A DNA stretch of 64,000 nucleotides from Fulvimarina sp039652615 (lineage in GTDB: Bacteria > Pseudomonadota > Alphaproteobacteria > Rhizobiales > Rhizobiaceae): NCBI RefSeq assembly GCF_039652615.1, contig NZ_JBDJAC010000008.1, forward strand, positions 173,783 to 237,782, in the 5' to 3' direction. The position numbers and the translations under genes were made by a program. Below are positions 25,906 through 33,304 of the stretch, piece after piece. Every line of letters starts with the position of its first letter. Within the stretch, counting starts at the first letter, position 1. A model generated the notes under the pieces. The model worked only from the letters and a program-made list of their open reading frames with translations, ran no database searches and was not told the DNA's origin.

Positions 25906-27275
25906 GCTGCTTGGCCCTTGGTATTGTCGCGCTTCGATGCCTTCTCCGCTCCCGAAGGCAGGAGATTGGTCACCTGCTTGCTCGCCGCCACGGTGCTGGC
26001 GTCCGCATAGGCTTCGTGGCGGTCTTCGACGCGGGGAAGATCGTAGAGATAGTTCACCATCAGGCCGGCCGCGCGCGAAAGCCCGCTTTTTGAAATGTCG
26101 CCGCGATGCATGATGCGGTTCAGCATTGCGCCATTGCCGAGATGAAACCGCGCCACCGGATCGACCGGCTGGCCGTCGCCGCGCCTGGCGAGAAGGAAAT
26201 AGCGGGCCGCGAGCGAAAGAAGCCCGGCTTTGGCCGCTTCGGCCTTCTCCTCGTCGAACGCCCAATTCTCGTCTTCGATGATCGTGAGCGCGCGTTTTTC
26301 GCTGGTTTCCAATTGGTCTTTCTGGGCTTCATCGAGATCGCGGAGCCAGGCCATGAATGTCGGCACCGGAGAGAGCGTCACGAAGGTCTTGAGGTTCGGA
26401 ATGCTCTCCTTCAGATCCTCGGCGACCTGCTTGATCAGGAACGAGCCGAAAGAGACCCCGGCAAGGCCCTTGTGGCAGTTCGAGATCGAATAGAAGGTGG
26501 CCGTCTCTGCCTCGTTCGCGGCAAGATGCTCGCGCTCGTCCGTCAGAACCTCGCCTATGGACGCCGGAATCTCACGGGTGAGAGCGACCTCGACGAAGAT
26601 CAGAGGATCGTCGGGGATCGAGGGATGGAAGAAGGCAAAGCAGCGACGATCGCTCGGCGCGAGGCGTGAGCGCAGGGCATCCCAGCTGTCGATGGCGTGG
26701 ACGGCCTCGTATTCGATGATCTTTTCGAGAAGCTTCGCGGAGGTGTTCCAGTCGATTGGCTTCAGCACCAGGAAACCGCGATTGAACCAAGAGCCGAAGA
26801 GATGGCGGAGGTCCATGTCGACCGGCTTGAACGTTTCCCGATCCTTGGCAACGAGCGGCAGCAGTTTCTCGCGCAGTTTCACGAGCTCGGCGGTGCCGCC
26901 GGGGGCGAGATTGAGCCGGCGGAAGAGTTCCTGACGCGGCGGCTCCGCCTCGTGCTGAAGCCGGGCGAGGGTGGTCGGACCTGGATCTGCGGCAAACGCC
27001 CTGGCGGTCTCGACGAGCGCTTTGGGATCGGGCGAGAAATCGTCCGCGAGCATACGGAAGAAGGCCTCGTGGCGCTCGGCGTCGAGCCCGCGCAGCCCGG
27101 CGAGGATATTGGCGGCGATCCTGACGCCGGTCGCCTCGCCCTTGGAGCGCACGAGCTTGCGACAAAGATCGCGAAGTTCGCCGACGCTCACGGTCCGCTC
27201 GGCCTCCCGATCCGAAAACCATGCTCTCGGAGCGAGCGAGCCGAGAAGATCTGAAAGAAGCGAAACGCGGCTCAT
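25902..27275 (-). CDS. matA: Malonyl-CoA decarboxylase
   Basis: A 457-residue malonyl-CoA decarboxylase that converts malonyl-CoA to acetyl-CoA and CO2. It has an N-terminal helical domain and a C-terminal GNAT-like catalytic domain with FFHPSIPDDPLIFVEVALT, CHKGLAGVSFGSFLIKQVAE and RFHLGNGAMLNRI, the conserved blocks around the catalytic Ser and His. The ATG at 27275 was chosen; the same frame stays open far upstream, but that part is out of frame with matM and is not coding. It overlaps matM and matB by four bases each. Confidence 0.95.
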   Translation of the reverse strand: MSRVSLLSDLLGSLAPRAWFSDREAERTVSVGELRDLCRKLVRSKGEATGVRIAANILAGLRGLDAERHEAFFRMLADDFSPDPKALVETARAFAADPGPTTLARLQHEAEPPRQELFRRLNLAPGGTAELVKLREKLLPLVAKDRETFKPVDMDLRHLFGSWFNRGFLVLKPIDWNTSAKLLEKIIEYEAVHAIDSWDALRSRLAPSDRRCFAFFHPSIPDDPLIFVEVALTREIPASIGEVLTDEREHLAANEAETATFYSISNCHKGLAGVSFGSFLIKQVAEDLKESIPNLKTFVTLSPVPTFMAWLRDLDEAQKDQLETSEKRALTIIEDENWAFDEEKAEAAKAGLLSLAARYFLLARRGDGQPVDPVARFHLGNGAMLNRIMHRGDISKSGLSRAAGLMVNYLYDLPRVEDRHEAYADASTVAASKQVTNLLPSGAEKASKRDNTKGQAA

Positions 27276-28600
27276 AGCGTCGGTCCCATGATGAGGTCGG
27301 GCAGGAAGAGGGCGATCTGCGGAAAGATGCACAGGGTCACGATGCCCGCGACCATGCAGAGGACATAGGGGATCGAGCCCCTGAGAATTGTCCCGAGCGA
27401 GATATCGGGCGCAATCCCGTTGATGACATAGAGGTTCAGCCCGACAGGCGGCGTGATCAGGCCGATTTCCATGTTGATCGTCAGGATCACCGCGAACCAG
27501 TAGGGATCGAAGCCGGCTTGGGTGATAATCGGGATCAGGATCGGCGCGGTCATCAGGATGACGCCCACTGGCGGCAGGAAGAAACCGGCGACCAGCAGGA
27601 AGAGATTGATGACAGCGAGCAGCACCCACCGGTTCACGTCCATGTCGGCGATCGTCTGGGCGATCGTCTGGGTGATGAACATGGAAGAGAGTGCGAAGGC
27701 GAAGATTTCGGCGGCGGCGATGATCATCATGATCATCACGCTCTCCTTGAGCGTGTCGCGGAAGATAACCGGCATCTGGTTGAACTTCCAGCTTTTGGAA
27801 AAGATGCCGTAGACGACTGCAACGAGGATAAGGCAGAAGAGCGCGCCGATGCCGGCGGCCTCCGACGGCGTCGCGACCCCGCCGTAAAGGACGTAGAGAA
27901 CCGCGACGATGATCGCGAGGAAGGGCAGCACCCGGGGCAGGGCGGCGAAGCGCTCGGACATGGTGTAGCGCTGGGTGAGTTCCGAAAGCCCGATGCCCTG
28001 CCGCTTGCAGGCATAGATCGTGTAGATCATGAAATAGGCGGTCAGCATCAAGCCGGGCAGGAGCCCGGCGAGGAAGAGCCGGCCGATCGAAGTCTCGGTC
28101 GCGATGCCGTAGATGATCATCGTCACGGAGGGCGGGATCAGAATGCCGAGCGTCCCTCCGGCGGCGATCGAACCGGATGCGATCTCGGCCGGATAGCCGC
28201 GCTTGCGCATTTCCGGAATGCCCATCTTTCCGATGGCGGCGCAGGTCGCCGGGGAGGAGCCGGATAGCGCCGAGAAGATCGAACAGGCCCCGAGATTGGA
28301 AAGGACCAGCCCACCCGGCACCCGGTTGAGCCACCTGTCGAGGGCCTCGTAAAGGTCCTTGCCGGCCGGTGAGGACGCGACCGCCGCTCCCATCAGGATG
28401 AACATGGGGATTGCAACGAGGCCGAAGGAGGCGATCGAGGAGAAGAACTGTTCTCCGATCGTTTCGAGGAAGTAGCCGCCATAGGAGGCGTAGAGCGCGC
28501 CGAAAGCGACGAGACCGAGCGCGAACGCAATCGGTGTGCCGATCGCGAGCAGGGCGAACAGCGCGACCATCATCACCAGGCCGGAGAGAAGCGGCGTCAT
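27272..28600 (-). CDS. matM: TRAP transporter large permease subunit (DctM family)
   Basis: A 442-residue membrane protein with about 12 hydrophobic helices and the DctM signatures GSSPATCAAIGKMGIPEM and GGTLGILIPPSVTMIIYG. TRAP large permeases couple sodium-driven import to a periplasmic binding protein. The operon order binding protein, small permease, large permease, matA, matB is that of the Sinorhizobium meliloti malonate system MatPQMAB, on which the symbol is based. It overlaps matQ and matA by four bases. Confidence 0.92.
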   Translation of the reverse strand: MTPLLSGLVMMVALFALLAIGTPIAFALGLVAFGALYASYGGYFLETIGEQFFSSIASFGLVAIPMFILMGAAVASSPAGKDLYEALDRWLNRVPGGLVLSNLGACSIFSALSGSSPATCAAIGKMGIPEMRKRGYPAEIASGSIAAGGTLGILIPPSVTMIIYGIATETSIGRLFLAGLLPGLMLTAYFMIYTIYACKRQGIGLSELTQRYTMSERFAALPRVLPFLAIIVAVLYVLYGGVATPSEAAGIGALFCLILVAVVYGIFSKSWKFNQMPVIFRDTLKESVMIMMIIAAAEIFAFALSSMFITQTIAQTIADMDVNRWVLLAVINLFLLVAGFFLPPVGVILMTAPILIPIITQAGFDPYWFAVILTINMEIGLITPPVGLNLYVINGIAPDISLGTILRGSIPYVLCMVAGIVTLCIFPQIALFLPDLIMGPTL

Positions 28601-29148
28601 CGTTTGGTCTCCGCGGTTTCGGAAAAGAGGTCCGTCTGGTCAGCCAGAACGCCATCGGCCTCGTAAGCCCCATCGACGAAGAGGCGCAGGATCTCGGCGA
28701 CATACTGGACGCAGAGCATCACGAAGCCGGCCGCCATCGGCAGGGTCGGAATCCACAAGGGAACTGCCCAGACCGTTTCCGAGCGCCAGCCGAACTCCCA
28801 TGTCTCCATCAGGTAGAAGACCGTCGCGTAGGCGAGGAGCCCTGCAAAGAGAAGCGATGCGAGCGCCGAGAGAAGCTGGAGGACCAGCCTTACCTTCGGC
28901 CCGGCCGCGAGCTGGAGAAGGTCCACATTGACGTGGCCGCGCACCAGAAGGGTCCAGGGCGTTCCGAGGAAGGTTGCGCAGACGATCGCATAGATCGTGT
29001 ATTCGGTCTGCCATACGGTCGATTGTCCAAGGAAGTAGCGCACGAAGACCATGTGCGCGACGGACAGGATCGCCGAGGCGAGAAGCAGGGCCGCCAGAAA
29101 GCCGAGAATCTTCGATATGGCGGACGAAGCGGCGATGAACGCACGCAT
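28597..29148 (-). CDS. matQ: TRAP transporter small permease subunit (DctQ family)
   Basis: A 183-residue protein with four hydrophobic helices. Typical DctQ features are FVRYFLGQSTVWQTEYTIYA and GTPWTLLVRGHVNVDLL. It partners MatM in the membrane. The ATG at 29148 has GGGGG eight bases upstream; in-frame starts at 29175 (ATG) and 29220 (TTG) are possible but have weaker signals. It is separated from matP by 208 bases that contain a strong hairpin, unlike the tight overlaps in the rest of the operon. Confidence 0.88.
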   Translation of the reverse strand: MRAFIAASSAISKILGFLAALLLASAILSVAHMVFVRYFLGQSTVWQTEYTIYAIVCATFLGTPWTLLVRGHVNVDLLQLAAGPKVRLVLQLLSALASLLFAGLLAYATVFYLMETWEFGWRSETVWAVPLWIPTLPMAAGFVMLCVQYVAEILRLFVDGAYEADGVLADQTDLFSETAETKR

Positions 29149-29313
29149 CCGGTATACCCCCAACGGTTGGTGCATGACGCCGAAGAGCCGAATGACGCTT
29201 CGGGCGATGTCATGTTGCAAAACACGGGACTGGAGCGACTTCGCGCGCCTGGCTCCTTGCCGGCCCCTTTCCTGAAACGGAAGAGACCGTTGGTGCCGCC
29301 GGCTGAAGAGGCT

Positions 29314-29343
29314 ATCGGCCGACCCCGCTCGAGGTCGGCCGAT
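29314..29343 (-). promoter_or_regulatory. Intercistronic hairpin between matP and matQ
   Basis: ATCGGCCGACC (29314-29324) and GGTCGGCCGAT (29333-29343) are perfect 11-base inverted arms around an eight-base loop, starting 13 bases after the matP stop. The minus-strand sequence after it is not T-rich, so it is not a classic terminator. Such stem-loops often protect the binding-protein part of the mRNA from 3' decay, giving more binding protein than permease; that role here is inferred. Confidence 0.6.
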
Positions 29344-29356
29344 CAGCGGATCGCGC

Positions 29357-30361
29357 CTATTCGACGGCGAGCGCCTGGTCGATCAGCTGTTTCCCGTTCG
29401 GGACCTCCGCGGCGAACTCCTTGTAGGAGGTCTCCTGCGCGATCTTCAGCCAGGCATCATAATCGTCCTGGGACATCTCGACGACTTCGACGCCGTTCTC
29501 CTTGTAGGTATCGACAAGCGTCTGATCGAGATTGGCGGCCTCGGTCGCGAAATACTCTTCCGCCTTCTGGCCGGCATCCATCAGCGCCTTCTTCTGCTCG
29601 TCGTTGAGCCGGTCGAAGGAGCGCTTCGACATCAGGATCGGCTCGTACATGAACCACAGCGCGTTCGCGCCGGGTGCCGTGAGGCATTTGGAGACTTCGT
29701 AGATGCGGTAGGAAACGAGGGAGCCGGACGAGGTGTTCGCGCCGGTCAGAACGTTTTGCTGGATGCCGGTGTAGATTTCCGACGATGGCATCGACGAAAT
29801 CGACGCGCCTGCGCCGACCAGCATCTGTTCGAAGGCCGGACCTGCGGCGCGCAGGATCTGCCCCTTGGCCGTTTCCGGCGAGGTGATGCACTTCTCGTTC
29901 GATACGAAGCCGCCTGCGAGCCAGGCGTCCGACAACACGATCGCGCCAGCGTCGTCGACGATCTTCTTGATCCTCTCCATGAACTCGGAATCGTTGAGGC
30001 GCGAAGCGCGATCGTGATTGCGCACGAGGCCCGGCATCAAGGTTGCGGAGAATTCCGGATGGCGGCCCGAGGCATAGTCAAGCGGAAAGGCCGTGATGTC
30101 GACCTGACCGCGCGTGACGGCCGCCCACTGGTCGCGCGGCTTGAACAACGATCCGCCCGGGAAGATCTGCATGGAAAGGCCGACATCGGCGGCCTCGACC
30201 TCCCGCTTGATCAACTGGACCATCTCGTCGCGCACGTCGCCGGAGCCGCCCGGCCACTGATGCGAGGCGCGCAGGGTGACATCCTGGGCGAGCGCCGTGC
30301 TGGCCAGCATTGTGCCGGTGAGCGCGAAGGCGAGTGACGCCGAAAGCAATGCAGTCTTCAT
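29357..30361 (-). CDS. matP: TRAP transporter substrate-binding protein, probable malonate receptor
   Basis: A 334-residue DctP-family periplasmic protein with a signal peptide ending near STALAQD. DctP blocks include LRASHQWPGGSGDVRDEMV, FPLDYASGRHPEF and the helix ALWFMYEPILMSKRSFDRL. The arginine expected to clamp a carboxylate would lie near AKGQILRAAGPAFE (seen as GQILRAAG). Two operator-like palindromes lie 61-91 bases upstream of its ATG. The malonate assignment comes from the operon context (matQMAB downstream, matR divergent). Confidence 0.9.
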   Translation of the reverse strand: MKTALLSASLAFALTGTMLASTALAQDVTLRASHQWPGGSGDVRDEMVQLIKREVEAADVGLSMQIFPGGSLFKPRDQWAAVTRGQVDITAFPLDYASGRHPEFSATLMPGLVRNHDRASRLNDSEFMERIKKIVDDAGAIVLSDAWLAGGFVSNEKCITSPETAKGQILRAAGPAFEQMLVGAGASISSMPSSEIYTGIQQNVLTGANTSSGSLVSYRIYEVSKCLTAPGANALWFMYEPILMSKRSFDRLNDEQKKALMDAGQKAEEYFATEAANLDQTLVDTYKENGVEVVEMSQDDYDAWLKIAQETSYKEFAAEVPNGKQLIDQALAVE

Positions 30362-30421
30362 GGTGATTTCCTCCCGTTATATTTCGCGCCTCCCAGCGCG
30401 TTTCAGTCAGGACATCAGATA

Positions 30422-30452
30422 TTGTATGCGATGTCAAATATATTGTATACAA
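30422..30452. promoter_or_regulatory. Tandem MatR-type operator
   Basis: The perfect palindrome TTGTATACAA is at 30443-30452. A second, imperfect copy TTGTATGCGA (8 of 10 matching) is at 30422-30431, exactly 21 bases away, or two helical turns. Between them on the minus strand lies TTGACA (30437-30432), a -35-like hexamer for matP, though no good -10 was found. TTGTATACAA is, from memory, the operator reported for MatR of Rhizobium leguminosarum. The site lies in the 265-base gap between divergent matP and matR. Confidence 0.7.
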
Positions 30453-30626
30453 GCGCCGACGAGCTATGGTTTGTCGATGCTCGAACGGTCCGGGCGATGA
30501 GGTGTCGCGCCGCCCGGGCGGGTCGCGCGGAGGCGCTTTCGAGGTGCGCGACCGCGACGGGATCAAGCGGATTGCGGATGAGGCCCCGCTATATCCACGC
30601 CTGAAAAAATCGGGAGGCACAGTATT

Positions 30627-31301
30627 TTGAAGGGACCAGCGGCGCGCAAACGGACCGGCGACATCCGCGACTGCCTGGAGCAGGAAATTCTGACCGGAGA
30701 GCGTTTGCCGGGACAGCGCCTCGACGAGCAAGCCATCGCGCGGCGCTTCGCCGTCTCGCGAACGCCCGTGCGCGAAGCGCTGCAGCAGCTGGTCGCGACC
30801 GGTCTTGTCGAGCTTCAGCCCTATCGCGGGGCCTTCGTGAAGGAAGTCTCCCTGAGCGAGCTCGTTCAAATGCTGGAAGTGATGGCCGAGCTCGAAGGCA
30901 TGGCTGGCCGGCTTGCGGCAAGTCGCGCGGACGATGAAGCGCTCGAACGGTTGAAGATCAGTCTTGCCGCCTGCGAGGAGGCCGCGAGCTCAGGCGATCC
31001 TGATACCTATTATGCGGAAAACAGCGTTTTTCACGAAGCGATCTACGATGGCTGCGGCAACCAGTTCCTTGCGTCCGAAGTCAAGCGCCTGCACCAGCGC
31101 CTGAAGGCTTATCGCCGGCTGCAACTTCGCGTGCCGAAACGCATCGGACAAAGCCTTGAAGAACATCGCCGGATCGTTGATGCGATTGTCGGCGGCAAAC
31201 CCCGCGCCGCCGAACTGGAGCTGAAAAAACACATCAGCGTTCAAGGCGAGCGTTTCACCGAATTCGTGAACACGATGAACCGCTCCGCCGCCGCCGAATG
31301 A
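30627..31301 (+). CDS. matR: GntR-family (FCD domain) regulator of malonate genes
   Basis: A 224-residue regulator with an N-terminal winged helix (about 8-75; ARRFAVSRTPVREALQQLVATGLVE is the GntR recognition region) and a C-terminal FCD ligand-binding domain (HEAIYDGCGNQFL and EEHRRIVDAI carry its metal-binding histidines). It starts with TTG at 30627, ten bases after CGGGAGG. It is divergent from matP with two operator-like palindromes between. By analogy with MatR it should repress matPQMAB until malonate or malonyl-CoA is present. Confidence 0.85.
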   Translation: MKGPAARKRTGDIRDCLEQEILTGERLPGQRLDEQAIARRFAVSRTPVREALQQLVATGLVELQPYRGAFVKEVSLSELVQMLEVMAELEGMAGRLAASRADDEALERLKISLAACEEAASSGDPDTYYAENSVFHEAIYDGCGNQFLASEVKRLHQRLKAYRRLQLRVPKRIGQSLEEHRRIVDAIVGGKPRAAELELKKHISVQGERFTEFVNTMNRSAAAE

Positions 31302-31326
31302 CACTTCGAAAAGCAAGGAAAAGGTC

Positions 31327-32094
31327 GTGACAGGATCGAGCAACGACATCGAGGCGCAGTTCGCCGAAAAACTGATCGACGCACGGCGGAGCGGCGTGCG
31401 CCTTTCGCGTGCCCAGGCAGAGCTTCTTGGTGCCGGCTTCGGGACGGCCAAGGCCCATGCCGTCCAGTCGCTCGTCTGCGATGCATTCGGGCCGGCCGGC
31501 GGCTTCAAGACGGGCCGGAAGGTCGAAAGCGATCCGGTTCTCGTTGCGCCGGTCTATAAGGACGTCCTGCGGCCGTCCGGTGCGGAATATACCTCGAGCG
31601 AGATCAAGAGCTGCGGGATCGAACTCGAAATCGCCTTCCGTCTCGATCGCCCACTGCCGGACTTCAACACCGCGGATTTTGCCGCGAAGGCGCGGGCTTG
31701 TGTCACGGCCTTGCCGGTGATCGAGATCGTCGACAGCCGGATCGAGGATTTCCGGTCGCTTCCCGACGCCCTGAAGCTTGCCGACAATCAGGTCAATGGC
31801 GGCCTCGTCTGGGGTGAGCCTCAGGCCGATAGCGATCCGGACTTGATTGAACCGATCGTGAGCCTGCGCTTCAATGGCGAAACGGTCGTCTCCGGTCCGC
31901 AAAAGGTGCCGGGCGGCGATGCCTTTGAGATCTTCCTCGCCTTTGCGAAGACGATCGGCCCGCATCTCGGCGGCTTCAATCCGGGGCAGATCGTGACGAC
32001 GGGCACGCTGACGGGGTTGCTCTTCGTCGAACCCGGTACGGTGATCGAAGGGCATGTCGACGGGCTCGGCTCGGCCTCGATGACCTATTGCTGA
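31327..32094 (+). CDS. 2-keto-4-pentenoate hydratase / FAH-family protein (MhpD-like)
   Basis: A 255-residue protein resembling MhpD-type hydratases: EKLIDARRSGVRLSRAQAELL at the start, a central EIAFRLDRPLP with the metal-binding glutamate, and GNQVNGGL-like residues (DNQVNGGLVWGE). Such enzymes hydrate 2-hydroxy-dienoates in aromatic degradation or act on oxo-acids. The GTG at 31327 follows AAGGAAAAGG and is 25 bases after matR, so the two are probably cotranscribed. A link to malonate is not obvious from known pathways. Confidence 0.8.
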   Translation: MTGSSNDIEAQFAEKLIDARRSGVRLSRAQAELLGAGFGTAKAHAVQSLVCDAFGPAGGFKTGRKVESDPVLVAPVYKDVLRPSGAEYTSSEIKSCGIELEIAFRLDRPLPDFNTADFAAKARACVTALPVIEIVDSRIEDFRSLPDALKLADNQVNGGLVWGEPQADSDPDLIEPIVSLRFNGETVVSGPQKVPGGDAFEIFLAFAKTIGPHLGGFNPGQIVTTGTLTGLLFVEPGTVIEGHVDGLGSASMTYC

Positions 32095-32195
32095 GGGTCG
32101 TGTCGCGGCGATCCCCCGTATTGCCGCACTTCTGTTCGTCCCATGCCGCACGCCTGTTTGGCGTCGATCCTGTCAGCCCCGCCGAAAGGTAAGCC

Positions 32196-32978
32196 ATGTC
32201 CGACACCGACCTTCTCTACGAGATCCGCGATGGCGTCGGCTGGATAGTGCTCAATCGTCCTGAGGTCCGCAACGCGCTGACCTTCGCCATGTATGAGAGG
32301 ATCGCGGAGATCTGCGGCACCCTGCCGACCGATGGCTCGGTGAAATGCCTCGTCCTCATTGGCGCGGGCGACAAGGCATTCGCGGCCGGCACGGATATGG
32401 CCCAGTTCCGGGGCTTTTCCTGCGATCAGGATGCGCTCGACTACGAGCAAAAGATGGACGAGGTGATGGGTGCGGTCGAGGCCTGCCCGGTCCCGACCAT
32501 CGCTGCGATCTCGCGGGCCTGCACGGGAGGCGGGGCCGCGATCGCGGCCGCCTGCGATATCCGCGTCGCGACCGCCGACCTGAAGTTCGGAATTCCCATC
32601 GCGCGGACTCTCGGCAACTGCCTGTCCATCGCCAATCTTTCACGCCTGACGGAGCTGATGGGGGCAGGGCGCGTGAAGGAGATTCTCCTCACCGCGCGTC
32701 TCGTCGGCGCTGGGGAGGCACAGGCGATCGGGCTCATCTCCGAGATCGTCGACGATCACGCCGCGCTCGTCCAGCGGGCGAGCGAGTTGGCCGAAACGCT
32801 GATAACGCATGCGCCGATCACCATGCGGACCACCAAGGAGGCCTTGCGCCGGCTGCGGACCGAGGGCGCGAAGGCGGACGACCGCGACCTCATCGTCGCG
32901 GCCTATATGAGCGAGGACTTCAAGGAGGGGATGGAAGCCTTTCTCGGCAAGCGCAAGCCGGAATGGACCGGGCGATAG
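32196..32978 (+). CDS. Enoyl-CoA hydratase/isomerase family protein
   Basis: A 260-residue crotonase-fold protein. GWIVLNRPEVRNALTFAMYE is the N-terminal signature, and AGDKAFAAGTDMAQF and ACTGGGAAIAAACDIRVA form the oxyanion hole region. The second catalytic glutamate region is IGLISEIVDD. The exact acyl-CoA substrate is unknown. It follows the MhpD-like gene by 101 bases on the same strand, suggesting a two-gene acyl or oxo-acid module beside the malonate operon. The next 185 bases, up to the convergent ccoS, hold no gene. Confidence 0.88.
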   Translation: MSDTDLLYEIRDGVGWIVLNRPEVRNALTFAMYERIAEICGTLPTDGSVKCLVLIGAGDKAFAAGTDMAQFRGFSCDQDALDYEQKMDEVMGAVEACPVPTIAAISRACTGGGAAIAAACDIRVATADLKFGIPIARTLGNCLSIANLSRLTELMGAGRVKEILLTARLVGAGEAQAIGLISEIVDDHAALVQRASELAETLITHAPITMRTTKEALRRLRTEGAKADDRDLIVAAYMSEDFKEGMEAFLGKRKPEWTGR

Positions 32979-33163
32979 ATCGCCGGATCAGACGATGATA
33001 AGACCGCCGGACGAATGAACTGACCCTCCGGGCCAGTTCTCACCCGGCTGGTGGCTCAAGCGCCGCTCGGGCTGCTTGCGGACCTTCGAAAGCGGTGCGT
33101 TCAGATGTCCACCTGTATAAGGCCGTTGCAGGCATGGCGGTTTCGGCCGGCTGCTGTCTCTCG

Positions 33164-33304
33164 TCAGTCGTCGTCCAGCAGGACGCGCTCCGCCGCGCCT
33201 TCCATGTCGTCATATTGACCGCTTTTCAGGCTCCAGAAGAAGGCCGCAAGGCCGAGACCGCCAAGAAAGAGAGCGAGGGGGATAAGGAAAAGGAGCAGGT
33301 TCAT
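33164..33304 (-). CDS. ccoS: cbb3 oxidase maturation protein CcoS (FixS)
   Basis: A 46-residue membrane protein. One hydrophobic helix at the N-terminus (MNLLLFLIPLALFLGGLGLA) is followed by AFFWSLKSGQYDDMEGAAER, the CcoS signature, and an acidic tail. Its ATG overlaps the ccoI stop. CcoS is required for insertion of redox cofactors into CcoN. It is the last gene of ccoGHIS. Confidence 0.93.
   Translation of the reverse strand: MNLLLFLIPLALFLGGLGLAAFFWSLKSGQYDDMEGAAERVLLDDD

Noticed and set aside
27276..28703. A 5' extension of the matA reading frame
   Set aside because: The frame stays open through matM, but the extension is Arg/Pro-rich and out of frame with the clearly conserved DctM protein. 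matA starts at 27275.
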